From the IMG/VR virus record IMGVR_UViG_3300042400_001381, positions 1 to 30,772 of that record: a stretch of DNA of 30,772 nucleotides; one strand, written 5' to 3'. Under the pieces are notes generated by a model. It made no database searches and had not been told where the DNA came from. It saw only the letters and a list, made by a program, of their open reading frames with translations. This DNA is from a virus. The position numbers were made by a program, and so were the translations under genes. Position 1 is the first letter of the stretch. The number at the start of each line of letters is the position of its first letter. Positions 29,841-30,772 of this stretch are shown piece after piece.

Positions 29841-30463
29841 GACATATTGATCCAACTAAAATTTATGATCCACAAAAGACGTGGTTTATCAGCGATACTC
29901 ATTTCGATCATGCGAATGTGCTAAGGTTCGAGGAAGGATTTCACCAATTTGAAACAATCGAAGAACACGATCAGCAAATAATTGAACGCTGGAATTCAGT
30001 AGTTCAAGAGGATGATGTTGTCTTTTTTCTTGGCGATGCAGCATTACACCGAGTAAAACTATCGTATTTAGTCCACATATTTAGCCAATTGAAAGGCCAA
30101 ATTATTTGGCTTAGAGGAAATCACTGCGACCATATTAATTTTGAATGGCAACGTCAACTAAAAGAAGCTGCGAGTAGTATTGAGTTTAAAGATTACGAAG
30201 AAATTTTCTTTAAAGATACAAGTTCGCCAGCTGGTATTAGGAGAGTATGCCTATTTCATTATCCAATTTTAGAGTTTAATGGTAAATATCGTGGAGCCTA
30301 TCACTTATATGGGCATTCACACACAGTAGTTCATGATATTTATGGAGCGTATAGCGTGTGCGCATGTATAACCGATTATAGACCAGTAAACTTTGATTGG
30401 GTACAGAGTAAAATAACAGAACACAATGAAAGACTTAATAGACTTAGGGAACAGAGTATTTGA
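29837..30463 (+). CDS. Metallophosphoesterase (calcineurin-like)
   Basis: The start is ATG 29837 in an ATGA overlap with the glycosylase gene. 208 aa. Metal-binding motifs in order: ISDTHFDH (Asp20, His22), LGDAA (Asp67), RGNHCDH (Asn95, His96), LFHYP (His141) and YGHSH (His160, His162). The usual GNHD/E is GNHC here. It is like the stand-alone phage phosphoesterases of the YfcE-like group, which cleave phosphodiesters or small nucleotides. Substrate unknown. Confidence 0.92.
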   Translation: MRHIDPTKIYDPQKTWFISDTHFDHANVLRFEEGFHQFETIEEHDQQIIERWNSVVQEDDVVFFLGDAALHRVKLSYLVHIFSQLKGQIIWLRGNHCDHINFEWQRQLKEAASSIEFKDYEEIFFKDTSSPAGIRRVCLFHYPILEFNGKYRGAYHLYGHSHTVVHDIYGAYSVCACITDYRPVNFDWVQSKITEHNERLNRLREQSI

Positions 30464-30772
30464 CGTTTTAATCAAAGATCACGGTGAGGATCCAACTAGT
30501 CGTGCGCTGTTTCTTTATGCGATATCAATAGATAGTCCTCAGCCTTGGTATGTATTAGGGTCAGACAAACGAGTTATGATTACTCAGTCTGGAGTTTCAA
30601 TTAGCTTTCAAGACGATGCAATCTCTAGTCTAAATTTAGAATGGACTAAGCTGATTGAGGATAAAAAGTCGGAGCATGCAAATCGAGTATTATCAAAAAT
30701 AAAATCTCAAAACTTTTCACCGAAAGACGGCGACACTTTTAATTTTTGGGAAAATGAAGGCCCATGGAAAGA
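30426..30772 (+). CDS. Hypothetical protein, cut by the right edge
   Basis: The frame is open from ATG 30426 (MKDLIDLGNRVFDVLIKDHG) to the window end, 115 codons. It overlaps the phosphoesterase gene by 38 bases. The readable part has a strand pattern with YVLGSDKRVMITQSGVSISF and later FWENEGPWK, without a recognised family. Codon use matches neighbours. Confidence 0.65.
   Translation, partial: MKDLIDLGNRVFDVLIKDHGEDPTSRALFLYAISIDSPQPWYVLGSDKRVMITQSGVSISFQDDAISSLNLEWTKLIEDKKSEHANRVLSKIKSQNFSPKDGDTFNFWENEGPWK

Noticed and set aside
1-30772. tRNA genes, CRISPR arrays, insertion sequences, integrase and attachment sites
   Set aside because: Intergenic gaps are mostly under 100 bases, and I saw no cloverleaf, repeat-spacer pattern, transposase or terminal repeats. 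The 61-aa arm-like protein has no recombinase catalytic domain.

Overview
The window is a gene-dense, AT-rich stretch of a tailed-phage genome, most likely a distant T4-like myovirus. Evidence for this is a T4 gp17-type large terminase with its small subunit next to it, a gp26-like baseplate protein, a PhoH-like ATPase, a small phage sigma factor, and copies of a T4-late-type promoter (TATAAATA or GATAAATAA) in front of virion-type genes. Several signs point to a Bacteroidota host: proteins resembling DUF3127, DUF2452 and DUF4494 (families I know mainly from Bacteroidota and their phages), a bS21 of Bacteroidota style, and an almost complete lack of Shine-Dalgarno sequences. The host assignment is inference.

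Layout. 1-4.3 kb holds DNA packaging (small subunit cut by the left edge, then the large subunit), a PhoH-like ATPase and an ECF-like sigma factor. 4.3-12.3 kb holds small membrane proteins, a gp26-like baseplate protein, a peptidoglycan-binding tail or baseplate candidate, a membrane-anchored coiled-coil protein and a 695-aa virion candidate. 12.3-20.7 kb holds large late proteins, several with their own ATAAATA promoter. One of these has an apparent -1 frameshift extension. An FkbM methyltransferase and a glycosyltransferase-like protein sit between them. Intrinsic terminators near 20.76 and 22.07 kb separate this from the next blocks. 20.8-22.0 kb holds ribosomal protein bS21, a Nudix hydrolase and an unknown protein. 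22.1-26.3 kb is a DNA metabolism block: ATP-dependent ligase, guanylate kinase, DUF3127 protein with an SSB-like acidic tail, DUF2452-like protein, DnaQ-like exonuclease and UV damage endonuclease. 26.3-28.05 kb holds small accessory genes, closed by a bidirectional terminator. 28.1-29.0 kb holds three minus-strand genes. 29.04 kb to the right edge holds an Fpg/Nei glycosylase without zinc cysteines, a metallophosphoesterase and a gene cut by the right edge.

How it may work together. Two promoter classes are visible. A TATAAT class precedes bS21, ligase, UV endonuclease and the methyltransferase, often so close to the ATG that the mRNA would be leaderless. An ATAAATAA class precedes virion-type genes and is a good candidate target for the sigma factor encoded here. 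Only one gene, the 512-aa protein at 12341, has a clear Shine-Dalgarno sequence, and it also has two tandem late promoters and the frameshift signal. A phage bS21 beside largely SD-less genes suggests that the phage adjusts ribosome start-site choice. That link is a hypothesis.
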